From NCBI GenBank assembly GCA_902806575.1, contig CADCXD010000018.1, positions 1,054,001 through 1,118,000 on the forward strand: a stretch of DNA of 64,000 bases. Reading direction: 5' to 3'. The notes under the pieces were generated by a model. The model was not told the DNA's origin. It was given only the letters and a program-made list of their open reading frames with translations, and did no database searches. The translations under genes were made by a program, and so were the position numbers. Each line of letters opens with the position of its first letter. The stretch's first letter is position 1. This stretch comes from Jackrogersella multiformis (taxonomy: Eukaryota > Ascomycota > Sordariomycetes > Xylariales > Hypoxylaceae). Shown piece after piece: positions 22,950 to 34,864 of this stretch.

Positions 22950-24598
22950 ATGGCTGCCCCGGGCAACAAGTACTTCATCCAGGAGAAGCTGAGGCGGACG
23001 GCTCCACACCACGAGAGCTTCAAGGCGCTGTGGGAGACCAAATGGAAAGCTCCGGTTGCGTTGCCCTGCTCGTCCGAGGCGTTCACTTTCATATACACCT
23101 AACATAAGTGGGCAGTACATACTGACTAGCTGCGTTAGTGCGAGATGGGCATCTACCCGTTCATGTACGGCGCCGCAGCCGACTTCCAGCCCGTGGTCGA
23201 CACCATCGTCGCCAAGGGGCTAAAGCGGCCCTACGACTGGGATGAGTACGCCCAATGCTTCTTCCCTAAGGCGCAGGAGCTCGTCGCCGCCGCCCGAGAC
23301 GCCGAGGTCGAGGGAAATCGGGAGAAGGCTTCCGAGCTGTATCTGTAGGTGATCCGTACCTAGCTTCGCCCTCGCATGAACTACATATGTACATGCATGC
23401 ATATATGCATACCTAGGCACATAAGATGTGACAGATCGAAAGGCGCTAACGCACCCTGCCAGGCGCGGGTCGGCCCTGTACCGCATCGCGCGGTTCCCGG
23501 CGCCGCGCTCCGCGAAGCAGCGGCAGGCCTGGGAGAAGGGCAAAGAAGCGGCGATCCAGGGGTTAGCCCTGGCCCGGCACCCGGCGACCAACGTGGAGAT
23601 CCCGCACGCGCACGCGCGGGGCGGCGACGGGCCGGTGCTGCAGGGGTTCTACCACGTGCCGGCGTCGGCGTCGCGGTCGCGCAAGGCGCCGCTGGTGGTG
23701 GTGTTCACGGGGCTCGACGGGTACCGCACGGAGCTCGCGGTGTGGAAGGACGGGTGGGCGCGACTGGGGTGCGCGACGCTGTTCGTGGAGATCCCCGGCA
23801 CCGGCGACAACCCCGGCGACCCGGCCGACCCCGAGAGCCCCGACCGCGTGTGGTCCAGCATGTTCGACTGGATCGCGGAGCAGCAGGCCGTCGACCAGAG
23901 CCGCGTCGTCAACTGGGGCTTCAGCACCGGGGGGTACTACTCCATACGCCTGGCGCATACCCACGCCGATAGGCTGAAAGGGGTTGTGGCGCTCGGGGGC
24001 GGGGCCCACCATATGTTTGATCCGGAGTGGCTGGACGCCGTTGATGACCTGGAGTACCCTTTTGAGCAAGTCTTCCCAAAATAAAATAAAAATAAATCCT
24101 TGTCTAAGTATTCGGTCTTGCAAGCCGAGTAAGGATGATGAAGATCTCAAACTGTCCCTACTAACGATGATATCTCTTAAAAGCCTGGCACAGACGCTAT
24201 GCCATAAGTTCGGATACGCGGATTTCGAACAATTCAAGCATGAGGCGCAAGACAAGTTCTCGCTACTGAAAACCGGCATATTGGACAAGCCGTGCACACG
24301 CCTCCTGCTCGTAAACGGCACCGAAGACGAGATCTTCCCGATCGACGACTATTACCTATGTCTACAGCACGGGAGTCCTAAAGAAGCACGGTAAGTTTGC
24401 TGCGTTTCTTTTTCTTCCATACCAAGCTGGACACGAGAATTTTATCTAACTCCGCGTACCAGTTTCGTTCCGGGAGTTAAGCACATGGGCGAGCCGGAGT
24501 CTTTCGCTATTATTCTTAAATGGATCTTCAAGCTGCTAGATATCTCGGGGGATGTGGGTCAATTCTTATCGACCATTCCGTTCAAACCGAAACATTAG
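22950..24598 (+). CDS. Ayg1-like alpha/beta hydrolase
   Basis: Exons 22950-23054, 23139-23344, 23463-24069, about 24194-24390 and 24463-24598 give about 416 residues. The layout follows fungal Ayg1, which shortens a polyketide by C-C bond hydrolysis in DHN-melanin synthesis. Matching signs are the KYFIQEKLRRTAPHHESFKA start, GIYPF, VVFTGLDGYRTEL, the EIPGTGDNP loop, the nucleophile elbow WGFSTGGYYS (likely Ser in GFSTGG), LLLVNGTEDEIFPIDD and a late KHMG histidine. The exon 3/4 junction is uncertain: frame and family point to CAA|GTCTTC as donor, with CACAG or an earlier GCAAG as acceptor. Exon 3 is far more GC-rich than exons 4-5. No polyketide synthase is in the window, so melanin is only one possible role. 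Confidence 0.78.
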
Positions 24599-25311
24599 AT
24601 ATCTAGTTATAGATACTTAATTAGCAGTATACTATAGATATATCATCTTTCGGAAAAGAACACATATATCAATTCTAGTTTCGATTAGTTACTAGACAAT
24701 TCCCAGAAATTAAGTATGAGCCAAAAGGGATCATTCGAATAGAATGGCAAGTTGCGGATATAATATTGTTACCGAGGTAAGTATCAGAAAGTTAGCCTCA
24801 TGTTTTTAATATATACTAGTCTACCAAGGTACCTATGTATGCCTTCGGTTTGCTCATCCTTTCTTGCTATCATAGGTTCGGCTCTCACCGAGGACCCCCG
24901 TATCTGGACGAGTTTGTTCACCGTACTCGATCGGCGCGGGCCGAACTTGAGAGCGTAATGAGGATTACCAACGATAAGAAACTACCTATATTGTTACACA
25001 CTTGGTGTGCTCTGGTTGAATATATATATCGATCAGCATCTCCATTAACGTAACTTTCCTTGGTAGTCTGTTACAGCCTGAAAGTTTGTTGTACCATAAA
25101 ATATTATCGTAGCTTTTTACGATAAACATTCTAGGGTCGTATCTACCTAGGTAGCAAATTGTTGACCCCGCTGTCGGCAAGGGAGAACCCGAGGATACGA
25201 TACGGGGTTCTTAGCTGCTCTTGGGATTAAATTTTTGACCGGTTGCGAACTATTTCTTTGATTATTCCGTGTAATTCGGTGATTGAGTCTTCCGGCGTAC
25301 ATACCTTTCTA
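24599..25311. other. Spacer between hydrolase and carboxylesterase
   Basis: About 700 AT-rich bases. A TATCTACCTAGGTAG palindrome lies near 25140-25155. The open frame at 24835-25053 has no recognisable content. Confidence 0.45.
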
Positions 25312-27254
25312 ATGGCGATCTCGAAGATTGTAGTGAGCCTGCTGGCGATGGTTCTTGGCCACACAGCAGCAGCGCTCACAAGAACTAACCCTGTGGTGTC
25401 TGTGAGGAACGGTAGCTACGAGGGCCTATATCTTCCGGCTTTCAACCAGGACGTTTTCCTCGGTATACCGTACGCCCAAGACACTGGCGGGGCGAATCGG
25501 TTCCGCGTCCCTCAGTCCCTGGACGAGACGTGGAAGGGCACGCGGGCAGTAAAGGATTACGGCCCGGGATGTCCAGACTACCATCTGTCAGCCGAGGTGT
25601 TGCACGGTATGAGTGAAAATTGTCTCAGCATTAATATTGTGCGGCCCGCTGGAATCTGTAAGAGTAGTAAGCCCCTCCCGGTCATGCTATGGATCCACGG
25701 TGGCGGATATCAATACGGCGGTAGCGCAGAGCCTCAGTATAACCTCACATACCTAGTACAGAAGTCGGTAGATATCGGCTTGCCCGTGATAGGGGCTAGC
25801 ATCAACTATAGAAAAGGCGGTTGGGGAAACATGTATTCAGTCGAGATCCAGGTGAGAGGCAATCGGCTTCTCTCCTTGATTCCCGTGAGCTGACTAGAGT
25901 GCATAGGGATCTGGGAATACCAATCTAGCTCTGCGAGATATGCGCAAGGCGTTGGCCTGGGTACAGGAAAACATCAAAAGCTTCGGGGGTAATCCTTCAT
26001 CAGTGACAATCTGGGGGCAATCAGCTGGGTCATTTGCTGTTGTATGTTTGAGCCAAGCACCACGAGAGCCAGAAACGGGGACCGAATGAAGCAGACCGCA
26101 GTCAAAGCTAATGTGATATCCGTACAGGGCCAGCTTGTAATGAGCTACGGCGGGCGAACAGATGGTCTCTTTCACCGATCCATCCAAGAGAGCGGAAGTG
26201 CGACGACCGCATGGTGTAACGGGTCGGATTGGTACCAACCCATTTACAACAAGATCGTCGACCAAGTTAACTGCAGCTCCGTACCGGACACGCTAGAATG
26301 CTTGCGGACCGTCGACTACGAGAAACTATATCCGTTTCTCAACTCGTCAATCATCCCCGGCCCAGGCTTCTATCCTACCGTCGGTAAGTACCTACCTATT
26401 TTGTTCTGCTGTTTAGGGTAAAGCATAATAAAACAAATATAAGCTTGCTTAGAGTAACTGGAAATAGTTGACCTTTAATAGATGGCGATGTGCTTCCCAA
26501 CTATCCGTCGGAGCTCCTGCGTGCTGGACGTTTCGCACATATCCCTCACCTCTATGGTACCACGTCGGACGAGGGAAGCGATAACGCCCCTATAGGTATC
26601 AATACAGACACGGATTTAAAGACCTACCTTCTGCATGGCGTAGGTTTCGACTTCCCTGCTGCGACCGTTGATCACATCCTGGAGCTATACCCGGATGATC
26701 CGACACAGGGCGTTCCCGTGAACACAGGCACAGAGCGCTTTGCCGACAAAGGATGGCAGTATAAGCGCGTGGCGGCTATCGTTGGCGACATCTTCTACCA
26801 TGCGCCGCGGCAGTACGATGCGCGACACTATGTCAAGCGTGCGCCAACATATACGTATCGGTTTAACACGCGCCCGTGGGAAAGCACATCTACCAACACC
26901 ACGGCGGGAAATGATTCCAGCACTACCGGGGGCGGGGAGCTTGCGCCTGCGTACAAAGGCGTTGAGCACTTTAGCGAAGTGGCATTTGTTTTCGCTAACC
27001 CAACGACGGTAGGGCCGTGGCCCGAGTATCGCGCGCTGAGCAGCCAACTTAGCACCCAGTGGCTCCGGTTCGCACATACTGGAAATCCGAACGGGCCGGG
27101 ACTACCACAATGGCCGCAGTACGACGAAGGGCGAGATGGCGTCAACATGGTACTGCAGACAGAGGCGCAGGGCGGGTCGTATGTCGAGGACGACACGTAT
27201 AGGTTAGCCGGACGCGAGTACCTTACGCAGTGGGCAAGGAGGAGGCACGTATAA
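25312..27254 (+). CDS. Secreted type-B carboxylesterase/lipase
   Basis: Four exons (25312-25851, 25907-26041, 26128-26383, 26482-27254) give 567 residues, normal for the family. The N-terminus MAISKIVVSLLAMVLGHTAA is a secretion signal. The oxyanion motif WIHGGGYQYGG, the nucleophile motif IWGQSAGS (Ser219), the acid in TTSDEGS (Glu341) and the GVEHFSEVAFVF histidine region form the expected catalytic set. NCLSINIV and NYRKGGWG are standard family motifs. Several N-glycosylation sites (NLT, NGS, NSS, NTT) fit extracellular export. The substrate cannot be told from sequence. It follows the Ayg1-like gene on the same strand after 0.7 kb. The start is the ATG directly before the signal peptide, not the in-frame upstream codon at 25243. 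Confidence 0.93.
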
Positions 27255-28344
27255 AGCATCATCATTCTCACAGCCCGTTTGCCATTCGTGAATAAAAGGG
27301 GAACACCTGTTGAATATGTTGGGATATCACTTAAGGTAGCATTCCATAAGAACCTATCAATGAAGCTTCTATACGAGCCAACCAATGTGAAATTCACATC
27401 AATACAGCCCTAAACTGTTCGACTGGTCACCTGTCTTAATTGCTCCGAATTAATGTCAAGCGAAGGCAGCAGGGCCATGATTAGAACCTGCGGGTCAATT
27501 TGCGAATAGGCAGACGCGGCTCTCGGAGACTTGCGGTAGTTTAAAACTGAAGCATTGACCCATTGATATATGTATAATGTTGATTATCACGATGAAGTTG
27601 AGTCATGTTAAAATGACGGAGTAAGTTTTGGTTCTAAGATCCATGCTTAAAAGAAGAAAAAAGGTACGAAGTACCGCTAATATAACTATATTTTAGGCAA
27701 GGTACTACCTAGGTACCTCCAGCTGGGACGACCCTTGGAAGGCGCCAAGTCACAAGACTTCGCGATCCAGGCACCTTCTACCCTAAACCCCTCCTGCCCT
27801 GGCTACCACCCCAATTTTCCTAGGCTCCAACTCCAGTCACGTTAGACATACCTAGGTAGGTACCTATTCAGCTCTTCAATAGTGAGCCAGCTAACACGAT
27901 CTAACCGACGGAAAGTGCGAATCGTCTGTTGCTAACATGACCCCATCTATTTCATTCGATTCATCCATCCATATCTGGTATCCAAGGATCTTTTCAACCT
28001 TCAACCCGCATATACTTGATCGTGTTTGTGCCCAGAATCGCAGAATCGGTAAGTCTGCCTAAATCATGACGATTAACCGTCTAAAGCGAGCTCCGTCTAT
28101 GGAATGCCTAGCAACATTTGAACTATTAATATAAAGCATCTGTACTGTCCAGTTATCGGACAGACTTATTTCTATTGAATATTATATTTCTTCTTATTCT
28201 GACTTAATTGACAAACCCGTCCTCTATTACCTTGTGATAGCCTCGGTTCCTCTTATTGTCAACTTATATCTATCTATCTTAAAACCCCCTAAAAATATCA
28301 CTGATTACTTTTTTGTGGCTTGTGCCGAACCTCAGTCAAACACA
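27255..28344. other. Spacer before the ankyrin gene
   Basis: About 1.1 kb, AT-rich near 27580-27660, with TACCTAGGTACC at 27704-27716 and 27849-27866. No gene or RNA is recognised. The last 150 bases are pyrimidine-rich leader. Confidence 0.5.
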
Positions 28345-31300
28345 ATGGCCGCTTTAGACCTTCCTAAGTTGCCCGTGCCCCACGATGAGTTCGCAAACTA
28401 TATCGCGAACCATCCCGAAACTCCAATGACCGAGTTGATGGATCCTTACCGCAAATTCGAAGCTAAACTACGTGAGATGTACGCTCAGGAAGGCAACAAT
28501 CCTATGCTAGACGACCCCTATCTCAATGTCTTGCCCCTTTTCACCAAGGATACTCCAAACATCAAGAACCGTGCTCGTGACGTCCAAGCAGAATCACCTA
28601 GTGAGAGGGAGAAGTACATCATGCCTCTGCCTACAACAAGGCGGCGCGTTAACGGGGGACCTGCCGTCGTTAATTCTCTCAAGGATTTCCGTCACAACTT
28701 CAGTATCTTTACTGAATCATCGCTTGCCGAGATGAATTGGAGCAATGTTGTTGCTTCCGGTTCCTCTGTTGTCAACTGTCTTCTGCCTGTTCCCAAGATA
28801 TTCAGGGAGTCAAAGAGAGCTCTTCGCAGTTACTACCACGAGAAGTTTTGCCCTGCTTCTGACGTTGATTTGTTCTTGTACGGTCTCAACGAAGAGCAAG
28901 CCATTGAGAAGATCAAAAGCATTGAATCCCATATTCGTGATGCAATCCTTTCGGAAGTGACAGTTGTCCGAACGAAGAATGCCATCACCATTTGTAAGCC
29001 TATCACTACCTCTATGTGCCCCGAATTTCTACTTAACTTGACCATTGACAGGCAGTAAATATCCCATTCGCCATGTTCAGGTATGTATTAATATCAATTT
29101 ACCTGGCAAGAATTACCCTGCACTTTCTCCTAGCCGCTAATCCTTCTTAGATTGTTCTCCGGGTGTACAAATCTATCTCTGAAATTCTCACTGGATTCGA
29201 TATCGATTGCTCCTGTGCTGCCTATGATGGAAATCAAGTTTACTGCACTCCACGAGCTTTGGCTTCGTATATCACCCAGATCAATCCCATCGACCTCAGC
29301 CGGAGAAGTCCTTCCTATGAGAACCGTCTTTCCAAGTACAGCCACCGAAACTTTGAGGTTTATTGGCCAGAACTTGATCGATCTCGCATTGATCCAACCA
29401 TCTTCGAACGTAGCTTCCAGAGAACTCTTGGGCTTGCCCGCCTACTCGTCCTCGAACGTTTGCCAACCTCGAACGCTAGGGAAGAGTACCTCAAGAAACG
29501 CCGATTTGAACGTGGGAGGCCACCCTTACTCCATAGCAATCAATTCCGTCTCCGGGGAAACATCAAAGACATCCATGAGGATGAGGTGGCGGACTGGGTC
29601 GACGAGACTGAAGTCTCCAGCTATCATACATTCACTATTCCCTACGGCGAAAAGTTCCACGCCAAGAAAATCGAAAAGCTTTGCTACACGAAAGATTTGC
29701 GTAAGTAAAGGCTATTAGTTTTCCTTTGTTTGTATTATTAACCGAAATTTAGTTTTAAATGCCGAATGGAATCAACCTAAGGAGAGGGGCGTCTATCTTC
29801 ACAGGCATCCTGCTTTCTTTGGGCGTGTCGAGGATGTAAGTAACGACAGCCTCAATTTTGCTACGTTAGCGCGGTTCTAACAGCTTCAAGGTCGTCGGTG
29901 ACTGTTGCGGCACCTGCCCAAAGCCACAAACCCCCGAAGAGATTGAAGTATCCGAGAAGGAGAGTAAGATATATGTATCAGGAAAAGTATCTTTTCGTAT
30001 TGACGATCCAGGAAGACAGGCATGTGAGCTCTATCTAAAACTTAATCACCCTACTAACACATTTATAGCAAATTGGGTCATTCAATCCTCTTACAGATGA
30101 TGACTGGACTGAAATGGCATATATTGGCAATACTGCTCGCCTCTGCCAAGCCATTGTCGATGGCGATGTCGAGCATGTCGAAGATTGGCTCTCGCAAGAA
30201 GGCGCCGACCCTAACGAGAGGGATTACACCGGCCGAACCCCTCTACACCTTGCCGTCGTCAGCTCAACTCCTCAAATCGTCAAATGCCTAGTAGATCACG
30301 GCGCACGCCTGATCCCTCGCGTGGCCGATGGCCAAACTGCTCTTCACCTAGCTGCGGCACGCGGCAATGTCGAAATAGTCAAGATCCTACTTGAGAAAAG
30401 CAACGCAAATGAGGAGGAGGAGGAAGAGAAGCAAGACCAGCGTCGCAAGGCTCGTTCTATGGCGCAAAAAGATGGCCAGGCGGATGAATCCGATACGAAG
30501 GCCGTCGCTGCGAAGCCCGACAATGACTCCGAAGACTCCGAAGCAGAGTTAGTAGAGTTGGTTAGCGATGACGGGTCTGAAGATATGCAGTCTATTACTA
30601 CTGGATCATTCGTCAAAGTCGGTAAAGATGACGAACCTAAGGAGAGTGATACGACGGTCCTCGATGAAGATCAAAGTGAGCCAGATTTTTACAAGATCGA
30701 CGCTGTCGCTTGGGATTCTAAATGCAGCCCTTTGCACCTTGCCATCCTTGGGGGCCACTGCGAAGTTGTCAAGCTCCTTTGCCAGGAATTTGGTGCTGAT
30801 GTACTATCACCTATTAAGATCGGTGATGGGTCACACTCGAATCCTAATATGGCGATCTTAACCTTGGTCTTGGCTCTAGCTCTCCCGGTTGACAAGGCTA
30901 TACGCATGGCAGATACCCTGCTAAGCCTTGGCGCAACGTCTTCGCAAGCTGATACCTACGGCGTAACTGCGTTCCATAAATACATTCGGAGTGGCGCGCT
31001 TGAGCTGATCGAGGACCTATGGGATAAGGACAAGATCGGTGTGAAGGCCGCCATTAACCATATGGCCGTTAGTGGTTCATTTTATAGGAGCGAGGCCACA
31101 ACTCCGCTGATGACGGCCGTTAACAAAAGGGATCCAATCCTTGTGCTCAAACTACTTGAGGCTGGAGCAAATCCCCAGAATGACTTTGACTCATGGCTGA
31201 AAGGTGCCAAGTGTTCGTTCGAGAAGGACCTCCGCGTAAGTTCACACCCAAGATTATATACTCATCCTTTGTATACGACCTCGACTATGACATATTCTAT

Positions 31301-34300
31301 CGGACCTGCTTCTCTAAGGTCTTTCATCTATTCAATCCTTATCCCCTATTTTACTTCTCTTTGCTGTTCTATGATAATCTGCTTACTTAGATCTGGTAGG
31401 ATTACGAAAATAACATAAAGTGCTTCGAAGATAACGTCGAGCAGCCTTTGATTATAGCAATCGGGTCGCCTCATCCTTCCAATGCTGTCGAGTTGTTAGA
31501 GAAAGGAGCTGATCCCAGCACCCTAACTGCGATAAGCTACAAGGTCATCCGGGATGAGTGGACTCGGAGGTATGAGAGGGGTGATTCTGCCCTGGATATT
31601 GTCCATAATCTGCTTCGTCAATACCGTAAGCTTAGGGGAGATATGATCGGAACATCTCAACCGCCAGGCTTTTATGACGCCAGCACGGATAGATATGTGG
31701 AACATCCAGTTAAACCTGTCGGAACCGCCGAGTTCCTAGCAAATTTTAGTGAGGGTACTTACCAGCACTGGCTCGTTTCCACCGACATCACGGAGAAACT
31801 TGATTCCTACAAATGGGACCTAGAGAGATTTGAGAAGGAAAAAGCGAAAAATAGCGGCGGGAATGGGATAACGGAGAAGCTCGAAGCCGTCGAAGATCTC
31901 ATATCACAACTCGAACGAGTGCAGGAAGCTCTGATAGCTAAGGGAGGGAAGCTTTTCAAGGAACAATACCCAGATATTGAACAACTTCCCGAACCGACAA
32001 CTCCATCGCCAGATAATCGTTCGCCGTTACCGTATACCCTAGAATTCAACTTTGTCAACACCAAGGATGTCACTGTCGCCCGGAAAGCAGCATATGTTAA
32101 ACTGTAAGTAAGGCCCTATCCCTGTTGCTCTCTTTGCATTGCTAAAACGTCGAAGATTTGAAGCGGCATGGGCTGGCGACCTCGAGTTGATCAAGTCACT
32201 CACCCTAGCTTCGTGGGATGCAGACAAGCAAGAGCCACCACTCAAGGTGGCCGTGCGTGACGTAAAATCAAATAACCCCTTTTCGCTCGCATTCATCCGC
32301 GGGCATTATGAGGTGTCAAAGGCGATCCTAGAGATCGCACGCGCCCAGTGGGTACCAGACCTAGAGAAGTCAGCGCGCTTTACAATGAGGAAGGACGATG
32401 AGGACTCGCATGGGGACTCCGATTCTGATGACAACGATGAACCTGAAGTGTACGAGGAGGCTGTCAACGATCAATTCACTATCGAAAATGTTGGCCAGAT
32501 CTCTATGCAGGTCAAGAGCGACACTCCTGCCTCTAGTCTTCTCTCTTGGTCAGCGCCAACATTTGTGTTCCGTGACGGCTCACTCGAAGCAAGACGCGAG
32601 CAAGATCTCACCAAATTTGTTATAGCTGAGAATGACATGAAAGGATTTGAGTTCTTGATAGACTTGGAAATCCGTGTCGCGCGTGAGGAGTCTGTTTGCG
32701 AAGATGGCGAAAAGGATTCGAGCCAATTCTACACGTTCCCTCAATATCTCTTCGACTATGCCTTGCGATTTGGACGAACCGAGATGCTTGCTTATGTCAT
32801 TCGGCGAATCGGCGCCGGTATTCCTATAGAAGACCTGGTAAAGAAAACTGGCAAGGAGCTAAAGGTGAAGCCTCGCTACTACCAGGGCTTGAGCGTTTAC
32901 GGGACGAAGAGGGCAGACTGGGCCACCGCTGGCCGTAGACTTGTAGTCAAAACTACCGGGAGCAAGATCCCACCGTTACTTACAGCTGCTCTGCAGGGCT
33001 CGTTGCAGTCTGTAGAGTGGTTTATTAGCGACACACCAATGCGGCATTATCTAGATTTCGGCAAGTCCAAGGTTGCTAAGGAAGATCATCGTCTGAAACA
33101 TCTGACCGAAGCGCCTGGTGGGTTCGATCGAGCTATTGCTAAATGGCTTGGAGTCCAAAGTGAGTCTAGTTACCTTTACTACACTGCCATCGTTACGAGT
33201 TTCGCTAATCACCACCAGATGATCTTGTCATACACTGCGCAGTGATGGGACCAACGGGAGACGACACTAGCAGACTCATCGAGTACCTACTCAAAGTGTG
33301 CCCATCATCTCTAGAAGCGAAGTCAGATAGAGGATATACTCCTCTGTATCTAGCTTGCCTACTCGGAAGAGTCCAGTTCGCAAAGACACTTATCAGTGCT
33401 GGAGCCGATCAGTCGGTCAAGGACAAGGAACACAATAACGTCATTCATGCTGCCTTGGTGAATAAGCCCAAGGTCAAACAGCTCCGGGAGCTCCTGAAGC
33501 TTTTTGATACAGATCTGAGATCTCACATGTTCCTTCAACAAAACCATCTGGCTCATGGTGGTGACACCCCCCTTCACTTTTGGCTGAAGGAGGCCAATCC
33601 AGTCAGTCACGAGTACAATTACAACCGACGCAACTACGGTTCTCGTCGTATTCACGAGGATGAGAATACTAATAACATTGATATTCTTCGCCTCCTCCTC
33701 GAGTTCTCGGGCGGTGCAGAACTCGAGATCCTTAACGGTTCCGGCGATACAGCTCTCCACACCGCAGTAGTCCGAAGCCTTGCAGGGCATGTCGAAGTAC
33801 TTATTGCTCAGAATCCCAGCCTGGTATACCGCGAAAACGCAGTCGGTCGAACCCCAGGCGAGATAGCCCGAGATATCTTTGTCAATTCCAGAGCAGACCA
33901 CCAGGAGACCATTGAGATTAACAAGCCGCATGTTCTAGCAGTATTGAATATGAAGTGGTCCTCGATGAGCACCGGAAACAAGAAACCGCAGTGTTCAGCC
34001 GGAAAACACCGCGTGGGCCGCACCTGGCAGATCGTCGAGGAATACCTTGCCAAAGTCACCGGCAAGCGCCGTCTCGTCAGCCTGAACGAAGCGAACGACG
34101 TAGCCAGCCGGCTGGGTGAAAGCTACGCCTGGCAGCGGTATGCCATCAAGCGCACGACTGCGGACGCAGATCGAGAAGAGGAAGTGAAACGATACAAGAA
34201 GGGGGCCAAAAAAGAGATCGACTTGGTCAGAGTTAGGTACTCGGCTCTCCGCGGCCAAGCGTGGGATCTTGACGGCAAGGACAAAGACTTTTCTCTTAAA

Positions 34301-34303
34301 TAA
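28345..34303 (+). CDS. Giant ankyrin protein with nucleotidyltransferase-like head
   Basis: Nine exons (28345-28993, 29052-29080, 29151-29700, 29753-29835, 29891-30019, 30069-31235, 31400-32103, 32156-33159, 33219-34303) sum exactly to 1799 residues. Residues 130-260 hold ASGSSV (139-141), SDVDLFLYGL (Asp173, Asp175) and GFDIDCSCAAYDG (Asp243, Asp245), a glycine-serine plus acidic layout like polymerase-beta type nucleotidyltransferases. A Cys cluster DCCGTC follows at 441-446. Ankyrin units include GRTPLHLAVVSS (about 530), GQTALHLAAARGN, SPLHLAILGGH (about 700), TTPLMTAVNKRD (about 825), GYTPLYLACLLGR (about 1477) and GDTALHTAVV (about 1613), with acidic linkers between. There is no signal peptide or membrane segment. 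The intron after exon 5 appears to be GC-AG. Enzyme activity is inferred; the role is unknown. Confidence 0.82.
30020..30068 (+). other. Probable GC-AG intron in the ankyrin gene
   Basis: CAG|GCATGT ... CTACTAAC ... TTATAG is the only junction that keeps the reading frame into the ankyrin repeats. It equals the consensus donor GTATGT with a C at the second base, and it has a perfect branch site. The nearby GTGAGC donor would instead lead to a TGA 27 bases into exon 6. Confidence 0.7.
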
Positions 34304-34864
34304 TGCACCGTTGCTGTTATTGCAGAGTGCGCCATGAGTGTTGCTCAAAAGATGCTATGGATGGTGAATGTTCTTCTCAAGGACGATGAGGATGTAAGTA
34401 TCGCTTGAGCAGCTAGGGATTGATGATGGGCTTCTAGTTTGTTTTTTATACCTGGTTTAGCTATTCGCTTAAATCTCGCTGGATGAGAATCGGGTAGATA
34501 TGAATGCAATAACTGGGACCTTCTGTTGGCCTAATACAATGTCGATTTTGAGTTATAAAAGCTGACCGCAATGGATACAAAGCGTAAGCAGTGACCCGGA
34601 TTGAAGATGAACAGTAGGTACCTATGCTTCGTCGTCTAGTAAAATCTAGTCAGCCAGATCTAAAAATCTTATTGTAATACACCACCTAGGTATGTAGTAG
34701 CAAATACAACGCCTCGAAGGACATATATAACAAGATTTTTGTACTTTTGAATATCCACATATAACGCCAGGAAGCCAGTGTGTTCTATCACCCTTCGTGT
34801 GTATATAAAATCAGACAAAAAAAAGCCTAACAAGGTACCGGAATATCAAGTCTGGTTTCCGAAA
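34304..34864. other. Convergent spacer ankyrin gene / MTD1
   Basis: About 560 bases between two facing stops. Directly after the ankyrin stop, TTGCAG at 34319-34324 followed by an open stretch and GATGTAAGT resembles an exon edge, but I cannot connect it in frame with a good donor. Confidence 0.45.

Noticed and set aside
23563..24321. 252-residue - strand frame opposite the Ayg1-like gene
   Set aside because: Arg/His/Val-rich shadow without motif; the + strand matches a known hydrolase family.
27475..27500. GGTTCTAATC on the - strand, like a tRNA T arm
   Set aside because: The flanking bases do not pair into a T stem and no D or anticodon arm can be drawn.
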